Source: Streptococcus oralis (GTDB taxonomy: Bacteria; Bacillota; Bacilli; Lactobacillales; Streptococcaceae). Taken from it: 64,000 bases of DNA. Location of the stretch: positions 1 to 64,000 of the forward strand of contig NZ_JAHZPJ010000011.1 in assembly GCF_019929345.1 (NCBI RefSeq), read 5' to 3'. This document shows positions 47,460-57,403 of this stretch, in pieces. Position numbers and translations under genes: made by a program. The notes under the pieces are model-generated. The model did not search any database. It was given only the letters and a program-made list of their open reading frames with translations, and had not been told where the DNA came from. Numbering within the stretch: the stretch's first letter is position 1; every line of letters starts with the position of its first letter.

Positions 47460-48272
47460 ATGTCAGATATTTCAATCATTTCTGCTATCTTGGTTGTAGT
47501 TGTTGCCTTCCTTGCAGGTCTTGAAGGTATCCTCGACCAATTCCAATTCCACCAACCAATCGTCGCATGTACCCTTATCGGACTTGCAACTGGTAACCTC
47601 GAAGCAGGTGTTATGCTTGGTGGATCTCTTCAAATGATCGCCCTTGGTTGGGCAAACATCGGAGCTGCCGTAGCTCCTGACGCTGCTCTTGCATCTGTTG
47701 CCGCAGCTATCATCTTGATTAAAGGTGGTAACTTTACTACTGAAGGTATCGCCGTCGCAACAGCCACAGCTATCCCTCTTGCCGTAGCTGGACTTTTCTT
47801 GACAATGATTGTTCGTACAATCTCAGTTGCCTTGGTTCACTCAGCTGACGCAGCTGCAAAAGAAGGAAACATTGCGGCTGTTGAACGCGCTCACTACTTT
47901 GCCCTTGTTCTTCAAGGTCTTCGTATCGCTATCCCTGCAGCCTTCCTTATCGCTATCCCTGCTTCTGCTGTTCAAGACGCTCTTGGCCTAATGCCAGAAT
48001 GGTTGAATGGTGGTATGGCTGTCGGTGGTGCTATGGTCGTTGCCGTTGGTTACGCTATGGTTATCAACATGATGGCGACTCGTGAAGTATGGCCATTCTT
48101 CGCTATCGGTTTCGCTCTTGCAGCGATCTCTCAATTGACTTTGATTGCCCTTGGTGTCATCGGGGTTGCCCTTGCCTTCATCTACCTTAACCTTACAAAA
48201 CAAGGTGGAAACGGTGGCGGCGGAGCTGCGACTTCTAACGACCCAATCGGTGATATCCTAGAAGACTACTAG
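47460..48272 (+). CDS. manM: Mannose/glucose PTS, EIIC subunit
   Basis: 270 aa, polytopic (SIISAILVVVVAFLAGLEGI at the N-terminus; GVMLGGSLQMIALGWANIGAAVAPDAA is the family signature). It forms the translocation pore with IID. A charged C-terminal end follows a Gly-rich stretch (GGNGGGGAATSNDPIGDILEDY). RBS AAAAGGAATAAAACC. It is 75 bp after manL and 14 bp before manN. Confidence 0.96.
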   Translation: MSDISIISAILVVVVAFLAGLEGILDQFQFHQPIVACTLIGLATGNLEAGVMLGGSLQMIALGWANIGAAVAPDAALASVAAAIILIKGGNFTTEGIAVATATAIPLAVAGLFLTMIVRTISVALVHSADAAAKEGNIAAVERAHYFALVLQGLRIAIPAAFLIAIPASAVQDALGLMPEWLNGGMAVGGAMVVAVGYAMVINMMATREVWPFFAIGFALAAISQLTLIALGVIGVALAFIYLNLTKQGGNGGGGAATSNDPIGDILEDY

Positions 48273-48286
48273 AAAGGGGAACAATC

Positions 48287-49198
48287 ATGGCTGAAAAAAT
48301 TCAATTATCAAAATCAGATCGTCAAAAAGTTTGGTGGCGTTCACAATTCCTTCAAGGTTCTTGGAACTACGAACGTATGCAAAACTTGGGTTGGGCTTAC
48401 TCATTGATCCCAGCTATCAAAAAATTGTACACTAAAAAAGAAGACCAAGCGGCTGCTCTTGAGCGTCACCTTGAGTTCTTCAACACTCACCCATACGTAG
48501 CTGCTCCAATCATGGGGGTTACTCTTGCACTTGAAGAAGAGCGCGCTAACGGTGTTGAAATCGATGATGCTGCTATCCAAGGGGTTAAGATCGGTATGAT
48601 GGGACCTCTTGCTGGTATCGGTGACCCAGTATTCTGGTTTACAGTTCGTCCTATCCTTGGAGCCCTTGGTGCATCACTTGCTGCATCTGGTAACATTGTT
48701 GGCCCACTTCTCTTCTTCTTTGGATGGAATGCTATCCGTATGGCCTTCCTATGGTATACACAAGAGTTCGGTTACAAAGCTGGATCTGAAATCACTAAAG
48801 ACATGTCTGGTGGTATCTTGAAAGACATCACTAAAGGAGCATCTATCCTTGGTATGTTCATCCTTGCCGTTCTTGTACAACGTTGGGTATCTATCAACTT
48901 TACTGTTAACCTTCCAGGTAAACAATTGGCAGAAGGGGCTTACATCAACTTCCCAGAAGGTGCTGTAACAGGTTCAGAATTGAAAGGAATCCTTGGTCAA
49001 GCACTCGGAGGTTTGAGTTTGGACAGCGTTCAACCACAAACTCTTCAAGGTCAGTTGAACTCATTGATCCCAGGGTTGATGGGACTTCTCCTTACTTTCC
49101 TTTGCATGTGGTTGCTTAAGAAAAAAGTATCACCAATCACAATCATCCTTGCTCTCTTTGCAGTAGGTATCGCAGCTCGTTTCTTCGGTATCATGTGA
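48287..49198 (+). CDS. manN: Mannose/glucose PTS, EIID subunit
   Basis: 303 aa. The IID family shows as SQFLQGSWNYERMQNLGWAYSLIPAIKKLY near the N-terminus and GVKIGMMGPLAGIGDPVFWFTVRPI in the middle; hydrophobic helices lie at the C-terminus. Membrane partner of IIC. It completes the manLMN operon; a strong terminator follows at 49294. Confidence 0.96.
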   Translation: MAEKIQLSKSDRQKVWWRSQFLQGSWNYERMQNLGWAYSLIPAIKKLYTKKEDQAAALERHLEFFNTHPYVAAPIMGVTLALEEERANGVEIDDAAIQGVKIGMMGPLAGIGDPVFWFTVRPILGALGASLAASGNIVGPLLFFFGWNAIRMAFLWYTQEFGYKAGSEITKDMSGGILKDITKGASILGMFILAVLVQRWVSINFTVNLPGKQLAEGAYINFPEGAVTGSELKGILGQALGGLSLDSVQPQTLQGQLNSLIPGLMGLLLTFLCMWLLKKKVSPITIILALFAVGIAARFFGIM

Positions 49199-49293
49199 TT
49201 TGGTTTGATTTTCATTCAAAAGAGGAGTATCTGTTCTGCTTTTTGGCGGACTTTCTCTTAGTAAACAATAATAGAAGCAGAAAATTTCTGCAT

Positions 49294-49325
49294 AGAGAGA
49301 ACAATTATAGTTCTCTCTTTTTTTG
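49294..49325 (+). terminator. man operon terminator
   Basis: AGAGAGAAC / GTTCTCTCT with a 7-nt loop, then an eight-T tract. The IS30-type left end begins three bases later at 49328. Confidence 0.92.
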
Positions 49326-49327
49326 AT

Positions 49328-50320
49328 CTTGAATATACAATATAAGTGCACAATAAAAACTCATAAGATTTTCTAGTAAAATAGAATTGAACGAACTAGT
49401 TACGAAAGGAAATCTGATGAGCTACCATCATTTTGGTATAGATGAGAGCAAAAGTATTCTGATTTACCGTATGCAAGGCCTAAACTTTTCTCAAATTGTT
49501 AAGTTGCTTTATCGTCATCCGTCTAGTATTAGTCACGAGTGGAAATGACATCTAAGAGAAGGAAACTATTCTCCGAGTCATGCACAGGAATCTTACCGCA
49601 AAGCTAAATCACACTGTGGGTGGAAAATAGATTATCATTTAAGCAATACTGTCAAGCACCTTTTTCTCGATTGCCAATGGTCCCCTGAAGAAATAGAAGG
49701 TCGGTAATATAGAAAAGCTGTTATGAGTTATCAAATAATCTATAGAGCCATTTACAGAGGGTATTTTGATGCTAACTCACTATCTCATGGTGCCCGTGGT
49801 GTCATTCGCAAGCTCCGCCATCGTGGGAAAACACGTCATACGAAAGGTCATGTTGAAAACAGAGGAAAAATTTCTATTTCTTATACCATACCTGAAAGAC
49901 CCGAAGAAGCAAACAAGTGAGCTAGGATTGGTGATTGGGAAGCAGACACGGTTGTAGGGAAAACTGGAAAGGCTTGTTTAGTTACTCTAACGAATTGTTA
50001 TTCTCGTTTTCTAACAATCCAGAAGGTAGCGGTCAAGTAGAGGAAAAGAATTCACGAACCATCAAGACTTGACTAACAAGTTAAAGGTAGAGGTCTATTT
50101 TCCAGACTCTCATACGTCTTAGCAGCGAGGAACAAATGAGAATACCAATGGATAACTAAGAGAATATTTTCCCAAAGGGAGCGATTTAGCATTCATTAAC
50201 GAGCACACCATTCAGCTGTGGGAGAACAAACTTCATAATAGACCACGAAAGTGTCTCAACTGGAAAACTCCTTATGAAGTTTTCTATGAAGAAAATGTGC
50301 ACTTAATTTGACAATGCAAG
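49328..50320 (+). mobile_element. Decayed IS30-family insertion sequence
   Basis: About 990 bp. Left end CTTGAATATACAATATAAG… and right end GTGCACTTAATTTGACAATG… are imperfect inverted repeats (GTGCACTTA with TAAGTGCAC conserved). It carries a broken transposase on the plus strand. An identical solo left end sits at 41445. Confidence 0.82.
49417..50311 (+). pseudogene. IS30-family transposase, multiple stops
   Basis: Starts MSYHHFGIDESKSILIYRMQ and reads through IS30 hallmarks: N-terminal helix-turn-helix region, WSPEEIEGR, a DDE-core start GDWEADTVVGKTGKACLVTLT, and the C-terminal LNWKTPYEVFYEENVHLI. In-frame stops occur after ISHEWK, after EIEGR, after RPEEANK and beyond, and there are frame changes after about 50040. 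Clearly inactive. Confidence 0.9.
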
Positions 50321-50333
50321 ACGACAAAATAGA

Positions 50334-50381
50334 CTCCATAATTCCTACGGTGTTTTACCCATTACAGAATTATAGAGCCTA
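50334..50381. repeat. Second palindromic IS-end element
   Basis: CTCCATAATTCCTACGGTG … CATTACAGAATTATAGAGCC, sister of 41478-41528 with a few changes. It lies just outside the right end of the IS30-type element, as the other copy lies just outside the solo left end. Confidence 0.65.
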
Positions 50382-50519
50382 TAGTATTTACTTGTCCTAA
50401 GTTTGGAGATAGATGGATTAGAAACAAGATTCCTCTCTTAAAGCCATCTAAAAGTTGAATAATGTTCACATCTTATGCGACGATTACAGTTAGAATAAAG
50501 ATATTGCTTTTTTAGATTT

Positions 50520-51377
50520 TTATCCATTTCGACGTTTACGGGCTAGTAGGGCTCTGTAAAAGAAGATGTGATTGTTTTGGATATAGGGAAGGAGTGAAAA
50601 GCTAGCAATTCCAAAGGTGATCCAGTTAAGGAAGTACCAAGGGAGTAGTTGTAGGTCGAGGACAAAGCGTTGAAACTTGTAACCCTTCATCAAGAAACGG
50701 CTGGTTTTCAGGATTTGACGGGGTTTAGCCTGTCCTAAATCCAGAGTATCGCAGAGGAGGAATTCTACCTGCGAGTAGGCATAATGTTGCGGAACGTAGA
50801 GGATGTTTCCCACAATCATCAAGATGAGACTCGCGAAAAAGTAGAGGCCAAAGGTCATAAGGAACTGCTCGGTTTCAACGGATGAGAGGTCTAATTTTGG
50901 AAATTCAGGATGTAGGGCTACAAATCTCCGAGCCAAGAGATTGCTATAAAAGAGAAAATAAACGCCTACTAAGTTTGGAATGCTCCATAAAAAGAGGTAG
51001 AAACGTTTGAGGAGTAGGGTCAGGAAGGTTTGCGAGAAGCGCTCTTCAGCAAAGAGGGCCAGACTTGATTTTACTGAGAGTTCTGTGTCAGGATTCTTGA
51101 GGAGTCTGAGTGTCGCAAAAGCAGCACCTGCTAGAAAAATCGTGCTTACAAAAGAAACTACTAGTGGGAAGAGATAGGCTTGGAGCACTTGTGCTAGCAT
51201 GCTGAAAAAGGATTGCTCTAAAACATTTTCTTGGAGACGAGCCAAGGGGTTGAGAAAGCCTGATAAGATGACCAGTATGCTAGGTAAGAGATAGACGAGA
51301 AAGAGGCGGGGATTTTCGACCTGAAATTGCCTAGTCTGCAGACGGATGATTTTTAAATCAATTTTTGGGTATTTCAT
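50520..51377 (-). CDS. DUF975-family membrane protein
   Basis: 285 aa from the minus-strand ATG at 51375-51377 (MKYPKIDLKIIRLQTRQF), with four to five membrane helices; the frame extends further but has no RBS there. DUF975 proteins are of unknown function; members occur next to tgt in streptococci. A minus-strand TATAAT lies only six bases before the ATG (TATAAT-GAAAGA-ATG), with no Shine-Dalgarno, so the mRNA may be leaderless. The gene is divergent from tgt. Confidence 0.85.
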   Translation of the reverse strand: MKYPKIDLKIIRLQTRQFQVENPRLFLVYLLPSILVILSGFLNPLARLQENVLEQSFFSMLAQVLQAYLFPLVVSFVSTIFLAGAAFATLRLLKNPDTELSVKSSLALFAEERFSQTFLTLLLKRFYLFLWSIPNLVGVYFLFYSNLLARRFVALHPEFPKLDLSSVETEQFLMTFGLYFFASLILMIVGNILYVPQHYAYSQVEFLLCDTLDLGQAKPRQILKTSRFLMKGYKFQRFVLDLQLLPWYFLNWITFGIASFSLLPYIQNNHIFFYRALLARKRRNG

Positions 51378-51399
51378 TCTTTCATTATACCATAGTTCG

Positions 51400-51427
51400 T
51401 GACAGTTCCTAGTTTTTTTGATAAAAT
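51400..51427 (+). promoter_or_regulatory. tgt promoter
   Basis: GTGACA, 17 bp, TAAAAT, about 67 bp upstream of tgt. The leader contains a CTGGGA/TCCCAG hairpin before the RBS TCGGAGGTAG. The region is shared with the divergent DUF975 promoter. Confidence 0.55.
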
Positions 51428-51490
51428 CATACAGTATGCCTTTGGGCACAAAGTATGAACTGGGACTGTCTTTCCCAGCTTCGGAGGTAG

Positions 51491-52636
<1,146 letters not shown>

Positions 52637-52769
52637 AGTGTAAAATTAGAATGCCAAAATCCTAAGTTTTCTCTTAGGATTTTTCCTATTTTTTTGATAG
52701 AATAGGGAGTATAATGGAATGGAAATTAGGTGGTGTTTTGCTTCCTAATTTAATGGAGAATAGACTCGT

Positions 52770-54587
52770 ATGCGTATTAAATGGTTTTCCTTGATTAGGA
52801 TTACAGGTTTACTTTTGGTGCTTTTGTACCACTTCTTTCAAACGATCTTTCCTGGAGGATTCTTTGGGGTAGATGTCTTTTTCATTTTTTCAGGATTTTT
52901 GATCACTTCCCTCCTTTTAGAAGAATTTGGGAAGGCACGTCAGATTGATTTACTGGGCTTTTTTAAGAGACGGTTTTACCGCATCGTGCCACCTGTGGTG
53001 CTGATGGTCTTGGTGACAATGCCTTTTACTTTCTTGGTTCGTCAAGACTATGTTGCTGGAATTGGTGGCCAGATAGCTGGAGTTCTCGGTTTTATGACCA
53101 ACTTCTACGAAATGTTAACAGGGGGCAGTTATGAATCCCAGTTCATTCCGCATCTCTTTGTTCACAACTGGAGTCTAGCTGTTGAGGTTCACTACTATAT
53201 CCTTTGGGGCTTAGCGGTTTGGTTCTTATCGAAACGTTCAAAATCTAGTAGTCAATTGAGAGGGATGGTCTTTCTTCTTTCTGCTGGAGCTTTTATCATT
53301 AGCTTTTTCTCCATGTTTATTGGTAGTCTAATGGCTAGTTCCTATTCATCTGTCTACTTTTCAAGTTTAACCCATGTTTATCCCTTCTTTTTAGGAAGCA
53401 TTTTGGCGACAGTTGTAGGGGTTCGTCAGACGAGCGATTTAGTCAAGCAGTTTGACCGGACATGGGATATTCGTCAGAATCTACTGGTATTTGTTGCAGG
53501 TCTCTTGGTGTTAATACTCTTGACTTTCTTTGTCAAGTTCACCTACCTGTTTGCGTACTTATTTGGCTTCTTGCTAGCAAGTTTAGCGGCAGTGACCATG
53601 ATTTTTGCTGCGCGTGTCTTGCATGAGAAAACGCCTGAGATACAAGAACCTCGGATCATTACATTTTTAGCGGATACCAGCTACGCGGTTTATCTTTTCC
53701 ACTGGCCTTTTTATATTATCTTTTCTCAGCTGATGAGCAATCTGCCTGCTGTTATTCTGACAATCATCTTTTCCTATTTCTTCGCTATCCTATCCTTCTA
53801 TATTATTGAGCCATTGATTGCTGGTAAGACCAACGCTTTAGTTAGAAAAATCACTAAACTGCACCATATCAAACCTATTAGTGCTAGTGTTGTGAGTGCC
53901 CTTTCCTTACTTACTTTGATTATCATAGCTATGGCTCCTCAAGTTGGAGCTTTTGAGACAGACTTGATGGTCAATGGTTTCAAGCAAGCTCAGACCAATA
54001 TTGGACAAACAAAGACTCTTGCTGAACAAGCTGAAGTCAGTCGTCTAGGAATTTCTGAGGGAACAAGCCTAGTAGGAGATTCGGTAGCCTTACGTGCCAA
54101 TACAGCCTTAAAAGAGGCGCTTCCTGATGCAAATATCAATGCTCAGGTTAGTCGGACGACCAAGCAAGCTAATGACATCATGCTCAATAACAGTCAGAAT
54201 AAGGCGCTGCTAAAAACTGTTGTCATTGCAACGGGAGTCAACAATCCTGAAGGTTATAAGAATGACTTGGACAGCATCGTGAACAATCTACCGAAAGGAC
54301 ACCATCTGATACTGGTGACCCCTTATGAGGGAGATAAGAGCAAGGACACTTATACATCAGTGGAGCAGTATGCGGCTTATGCGAGAGAATTAGCTGAAAA
54401 GAACCCATATGTGAGCATCGCTGACTGGAATAAGGTCGCTAAGGAACACCCTGAAATCTGGGCTGGAACTGATCAAGTCCACTTTGGAAATGATAGCAAC
54501 ATGATTGAAGAAGGTGCTAAACTTTACGCAGAGACGATTGCAGCTGCTGTTAAGGCTGCTCAAGAACTGCCTGTGAAATCAAAATAA
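52770..54587 (+). CDS. Acyltransferase-3 membrane protein with SGNH domain (OatA/Adr type)
   Basis: 605 aa. The N-terminal ~375 residues are the ten-to-eleven-helix acyltransferase-3 domain (RITGLLLVLLYHFFQTIFPGGFFGVDVFFIFSGFLIT). The C-terminal extracytoplasmic domain (about 405-600) is SGNH-like, with GDS in LVGDSVALRAN and a DxxH-type pair in GTDQVHFGN. This is the architecture of peptidoglycan O-acetyltransferases (OatA; called Adr in pneumococcus), which modify MurNAc and raise lysozyme resistance. Other surface-sugar targets cannot be excluded. A weak terminator follows at 54592. Confidence 0.88.
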   Translation: MRIKWFSLIRITGLLLVLLYHFFQTIFPGGFFGVDVFFIFSGFLITSLLLEEFGKARQIDLLGFFKRRFYRIVPPVVLMVLVTMPFTFLVRQDYVAGIGGQIAGVLGFMTNFYEMLTGGSYESQFIPHLFVHNWSLAVEVHYYILWGLAVWFLSKRSKSSSQLRGMVFLLSAGAFIISFFSMFIGSLMASSYSSVYFSSLTHVYPFFLGSILATVVGVRQTSDLVKQFDRTWDIRQNLLVFVAGLLVLILLTFFVKFTYLFAYLFGFLLASLAAVTMIFAARVLHEKTPEIQEPRIITFLADTSYAVYLFHWPFYIIFSQLMSNLPAVILTIIFSYFFAILSFYIIEPLIAGKTNALVRKITKLHHIKPISASVVSALSLLTLIIIAMAPQVGAFETDLMVNGFKQAQTNIGQTKTLAEQAEVSRLGISEGTSLVGDSVALRANTALKEALPDANINAQVSRTTKQANDIMLNNSQNKALLKTVVIATGVNNPEGYKNDLDSIVNNLPKGHHLILVTPYEGDKSKDTYTSVEQYAAYARELAEKNPYVSIADWNKVAKEHPEIWAGTDQVHFGNDSNMIEEGAKLYAETIAAAVKAAQELPVKSK

Positions 54588-54591
54588 GATC

Positions 54592-54618
54592 AAAGAGTTG
54601 GAGAAATCCAGCTCTTTT
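54592..54618 (+). terminator. Terminator after the acyltransferase gene
   Basis: AAAGAGTTGG / CCAGCTCTTT (one G-U) with loop AGAAAT, short T-tract TTTT. Confidence 0.7.
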
Positions 54619-54648
54619 AAAATATCTCTAGAAAATAGGTCTATACCA

Positions 54649-54677
54649 TTTACAAATGAAAAAGAAAGGTTTATAAT
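54649..54677 (+). promoter_or_regulatory. nagA promoter
   Basis: TTTACA (54649-54654), 17 bp, TATAAT (54672-54677). No cre match is obvious. Confidence 0.75.
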
Positions 54678-54727
54678 GTAATTGACATAATAAATTCTAG
54701 AATCAATCTATCAAGGAGGTTATCATT

Positions 54728-55879
54728 ATGCCTAATTATATTAAAGCGGATCAGTTTTTCTACCCACACGGAGTTCGTCGTGGCGGTTACTTGGAACTTG
54801 TGGATGGCAAGTTTGGCAAGCATGTAGAACAGATTCCTGAAGGAGCTGAGGTGATTGACTATACCGGTTATAGCATTGCCCCAGGACTTGTGGATACCCA
54901 TATTCATGGATTTGGCGGTGTCGATGTCATGGATAATAATATCGAAGGAACCCTTCATACCATGAGTGAAGGATTGCTTAGCACAGGTGTTACCAGCTTC
55001 TTGCCAACGACGTTGACTTCCTCTTACGAGCAGTTGCTTGCGGTAACTGAAAATATCGGTGCTCGTTACCAGGAAGCAAGTGGAGCCAAGATTCGTGGGA
55101 TCTATTTTGAAGGCCCTTATTTCACAGAGAAATACAAAGGAGCTCAAAACCCTGCTTACATGAAAGATCCTCGTATGGATGAGTTTCGTGCTTGGCAAAA
55201 AGCAGCAAATGGCTTGCTTAATAAAATTGCCCTTGCGCCAGAACGTGAAGGTGTAGAAGACTTTGTTCGCACGCTTACGGGTGAAGGTGTGACCGTTGCT
55301 CTTGGACACTCAAATGCGACTTTTGATGAGGCTAAAAAAGCAGTTGATGCTGGAGCAAGTGTTTGGGTACATGCCTACAACGGGATGCGTGGGTTGACTC
55401 ACCGTGAACTCGGTATGGTTGGAGCCATGTATCAATTGCCTCATACCTATGCAGAGTTGATCTGTGACGGTCACCACGTGGATCCAAAGGCCTGTGACAT
55501 TTTGCTCAAACAAAAGGGAACTGAAAATATTGCCCTTATCACAGACTGTATGACAGCTGGTGGCTTGGAAGATGGAGACTACATGTTGGGAGAATTCCCA
55601 GTAGTGGTTGCCAATGGAACGGCTCGCCTCAAATCTACAGGTAACTTGGCAGGTTCTATCCTCAAACTCAAAGATGGTTTGAAGAATGTAGTCGAATGGG
55701 GCATTGCGAATCCGCATGAAGCAGTCATGATGGCCAGCCTCAACCCAGCAAAATCTGTTCACATCGATGATGTGTGCGGTCAAATCCGTGAAGGTTATGA
55801 TGCTGACTTTATCGTCCTAGATAAAGATTTGGAATTGGTAGCAACCTACCTAGATGGTGTGAAACGTTATCAAGCCTAA
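54728..55879 (+). CDS. nagA: N-acetylglucosamine-6-phosphate deacetylase
   Basis: 383 aa, amidohydrolase fold. Converts GlcNAc-6-P to GlcN-6-P for wall-sugar recycling and amino-sugar catabolism. Metal ligands are in DTHIHG (H58, H60), followed by EGPYFTEKYKGAQNP, ALGHSNATFDEAKKAV, HAYNGMRGLTHRELG, and the catalytic Asp region ITDCMTAGG. RBS CAAGGAGGTTATCATT. Normal length. Monocistronic, with a terminator at 55887. Confidence 0.96.
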   Translation: MPNYIKADQFFYPHGVRRGGYLELVDGKFGKHVEQIPEGAEVIDYTGYSIAPGLVDTHIHGFGGVDVMDNNIEGTLHTMSEGLLSTGVTSFLPTTLTSSYEQLLAVTENIGARYQEASGAKIRGIYFEGPYFTEKYKGAQNPAYMKDPRMDEFRAWQKAANGLLNKIALAPEREGVEDFVRTLTGEGVTVALGHSNATFDEAKKAVDAGASVWVHAYNGMRGLTHRELGMVGAMYQLPHTYAELICDGHHVDPKACDILLKQKGTENIALITDCMTAGGLEDGDYMLGEFPVVVANGTARLKSTGNLAGSILKLKDGLKNVVEWGIANPHEAVMMASLNPAKSVHIDDVCGQIREGYDADFIVLDKDLELVATYLDGVKRYQA

Positions 55880-55886
55880 GATGATA

Positions 55887-55919
55887 AAATGGGGGTCAGT
55901 AGAGGACTCCTATTTTTTT
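55887..55919 (+). terminator. nagA terminator
   Basis: AAATGGGGGTC / GACTCCTATTT (two G-U pairs), running into seven T. Confidence 0.85.
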
Positions 55920-56031
55920 GATAGGCTGAAAAGGGTATTTAAAGAAGTCTTCCTGATGGGAAAGGCAAGCAAAATCCTTTCATTGTTCTAGAAAATTCGT
56001 TATAATATACGATACAAAGGAAGTAGTAAGA

Positions 56032-56397
56032 ATGTATCGTGTTATAGAAATGTATGGGGATTTTGAACCGTGGTGGTTTATAGAAGGCTGGGAAGAAGAT
56101 GTCATCATGAGTCAATCTTTTGACAAGTATTATGATGCTCTAAAATATTATAAATCATGCTGGTTTGAGTTGGAAAAGAAGAATCCTCTTTATAAGAGTC
56201 GGAGCGATTTGATGACTATTTTTTGGGATCCTGCAGACCAACGCTGGTGTGATGAGTGTGATGAGTATTTGCAGCAGTATCATTCTTTGGCTCTTTTACA
56301 GGATGAGCAAGTCATCCCCGATGAAAAGCTACGTCCAGGCTATGAAAAACAAACAGGTCAAGAAAAACATCGTTCTTGCCGCATGAAATGGAGATAA
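56032..56397 (+). CDS. DUF1033-family protein
   Basis: 121 aa: MYRVIEMYGDFEPWWFIEGWEED … YKSRSDLMTIFWDPADQRWCDECDEYLQQYHSLALLQDE. Aromatic-rich, with CDEC near the middle. The family is small, found in lactic streptococci and relatives, of unknown function, and often just ahead of comGA/comYA. It has its own -10-like TATAAT at 56001-56006 and is not obviously part of the comG transcript. The sequence after its stop (AAGTAACTTTTTAAGTTGCTTTTTT) is a hairpin with a T-run, i.e. a probable terminator directly ahead of the SigX box. Confidence 0.88.
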   Translation: MYRVIEMYGDFEPWWFIEGWEEDVIMSQSFDKYYDALKYYKSCWFELEKKNPLYKSRSDLMTIFWDPADQRWCDECDEYLQQYHSLALLQDEQVIPDEKLRPGYEKQTGQEKHRSCRMKWR

Positions 56398-56400
56398 AAA

Positions 56401-56434
56401 AGTAACTTTTTAAGTTGCTTTTTTTATTTTTTTT
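56401..56434 (+). terminator. Terminator before comGA
   Basis: AAGTAAC-TTTTTAA-GTTGCTT-type stem (AGTAACTT/AAGTTGCT with one G-U), running into a long T-tract. The T-tract is also the T-rich run preceding the SigX box. Confidence 0.7.
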
Positions 56435-56442
56435 TGCGAATA
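56435..56442 (+). promoter_or_regulatory. SigX/ComX promoter box of the comG operon
   Basis: TGCGAATA, 7 of 8 to the combox consensus TACGAATA, with a T-rich run before it and AAGGAGG 9 bp after. ATG of comGA at 56462. Late competence control of comG/comY/cgl operons by SigX is established in streptococci. Confidence 0.9.
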
Positions 56443-56461
56443 GTTAGATAAGGAGGGCGGT

Positions 56462-57403
56462 ATGGTACAAGAAATTGCACAGAAAATTATTACTACTGCG
56501 AAAGAAAAGAAGGCTCAGGATATCTATTTTATCCCCAAGGAAAAGTTCTACGAGCTTCACATGCGGATTGGAGACGAACGGTGTCTCGTTGACTCCTATG
56601 AGTTTGATGTTTTAGCTGCTGTGATTAGTCATTTCAAGTTTGTAGCGGGTATGAATGTCGGAGAAAAACGCCGCAGTCAGCTGGGTTCTTGTGATTATCA
56701 GTATGACGAAAAGGTTTCTTCTCTGCGTTTGTCCACCGTGGGAGATTATCGGGGGCATGAGAGTTTGGTCATTCGTTTGTTACACGATGAGGAGCAGGAT
56801 CTGCATTTCTGGTTTCAGGATATTGGAGAACTGGGCAAGCAGTACAGGCAAAGGGGCCTCTATCTATTTGCAGGTCCAGTCGGAAGTGGCAAGACGACGC
56901 TGATGCATGAATTAGCTAAGTCTCTATTTAAGGGGCAGCAGGTTATGTCCATCGAAGATCCTGTTGAGATCAAGCAGGAAGACATGCTCCAGTTACAGTT
57001 GAATGAAGCAATCGGACTGACCTATGAAAATCTGATCAAACTGTCTCTCCGGCATCGTCCGGACCTCTTGATTATCGGAGAAATTCGGGACAGTGAGACG
57101 GCGCGTGCGGTTGTCAGAGCCAGTTTGACAGGTGCGACAGTTTTTTCAACCATTCATGCCAAGAGTATCCGAGGTGTTTATGAGCGGCTTCTGGAGTTGG
57201 GTGTGACGGAGGAGGAACTAGCAGTTGTCCTACAAGGTGTCTGTTACCAGAGATTAATCGGGGGAGGAGGAATTGTTGACTTTGCAAACAAAGACTATCA
57301 AGAACACCAGCCAACTAGCTGGAATGCGCAGATTGACCAGCTTCTTAAAGATGGACATATCACAAGTCTTCAGGCTGAAACGGAAAAAATTAGCTACAGC
57401 TAA
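56462..57403 (+). CDS. comGA: Competence pilus ATPase ComGA (ComYA/CglA)
   Basis: 313 aa, cytoplasmic secretion ATPase that powers the competence pseudopilus for DNA uptake. Walker A GPVGSGKTT at about residues 138-146, Asp box IEDPVE, Walker B DLLIIGEIRDSETARAVVRAS, His box STIHAKS. Shorter than GspE-type ATPases, as usual for streptococcal ComGA. The first gene behind a SigX box. The comGB start lies inside its 3' end (53-bp overlap). Confidence 0.97.
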   Translation: MVQEIAQKIITTAKEKKAQDIYFIPKEKFYELHMRIGDERCLVDSYEFDVLAAVISHFKFVAGMNVGEKRRSQLGSCDYQYDEKVSSLRLSTVGDYRGHESLVIRLLHDEEQDLHFWFQDIGELGKQYRQRGLYLFAGPVGSGKTTLMHELAKSLFKGQQVMSIEDPVEIKQEDMLQLQLNEAIGLTYENLIKLSLRHRPDLLIIGEIRDSETARAVVRASLTGATVFSTIHAKSIRGVYERLLELGVTEEELAVVLQGVCYQRLIGGGGIVDFANKDYQEHQPTSWNAQIDQLLKDGHITSLQAETEKISYS

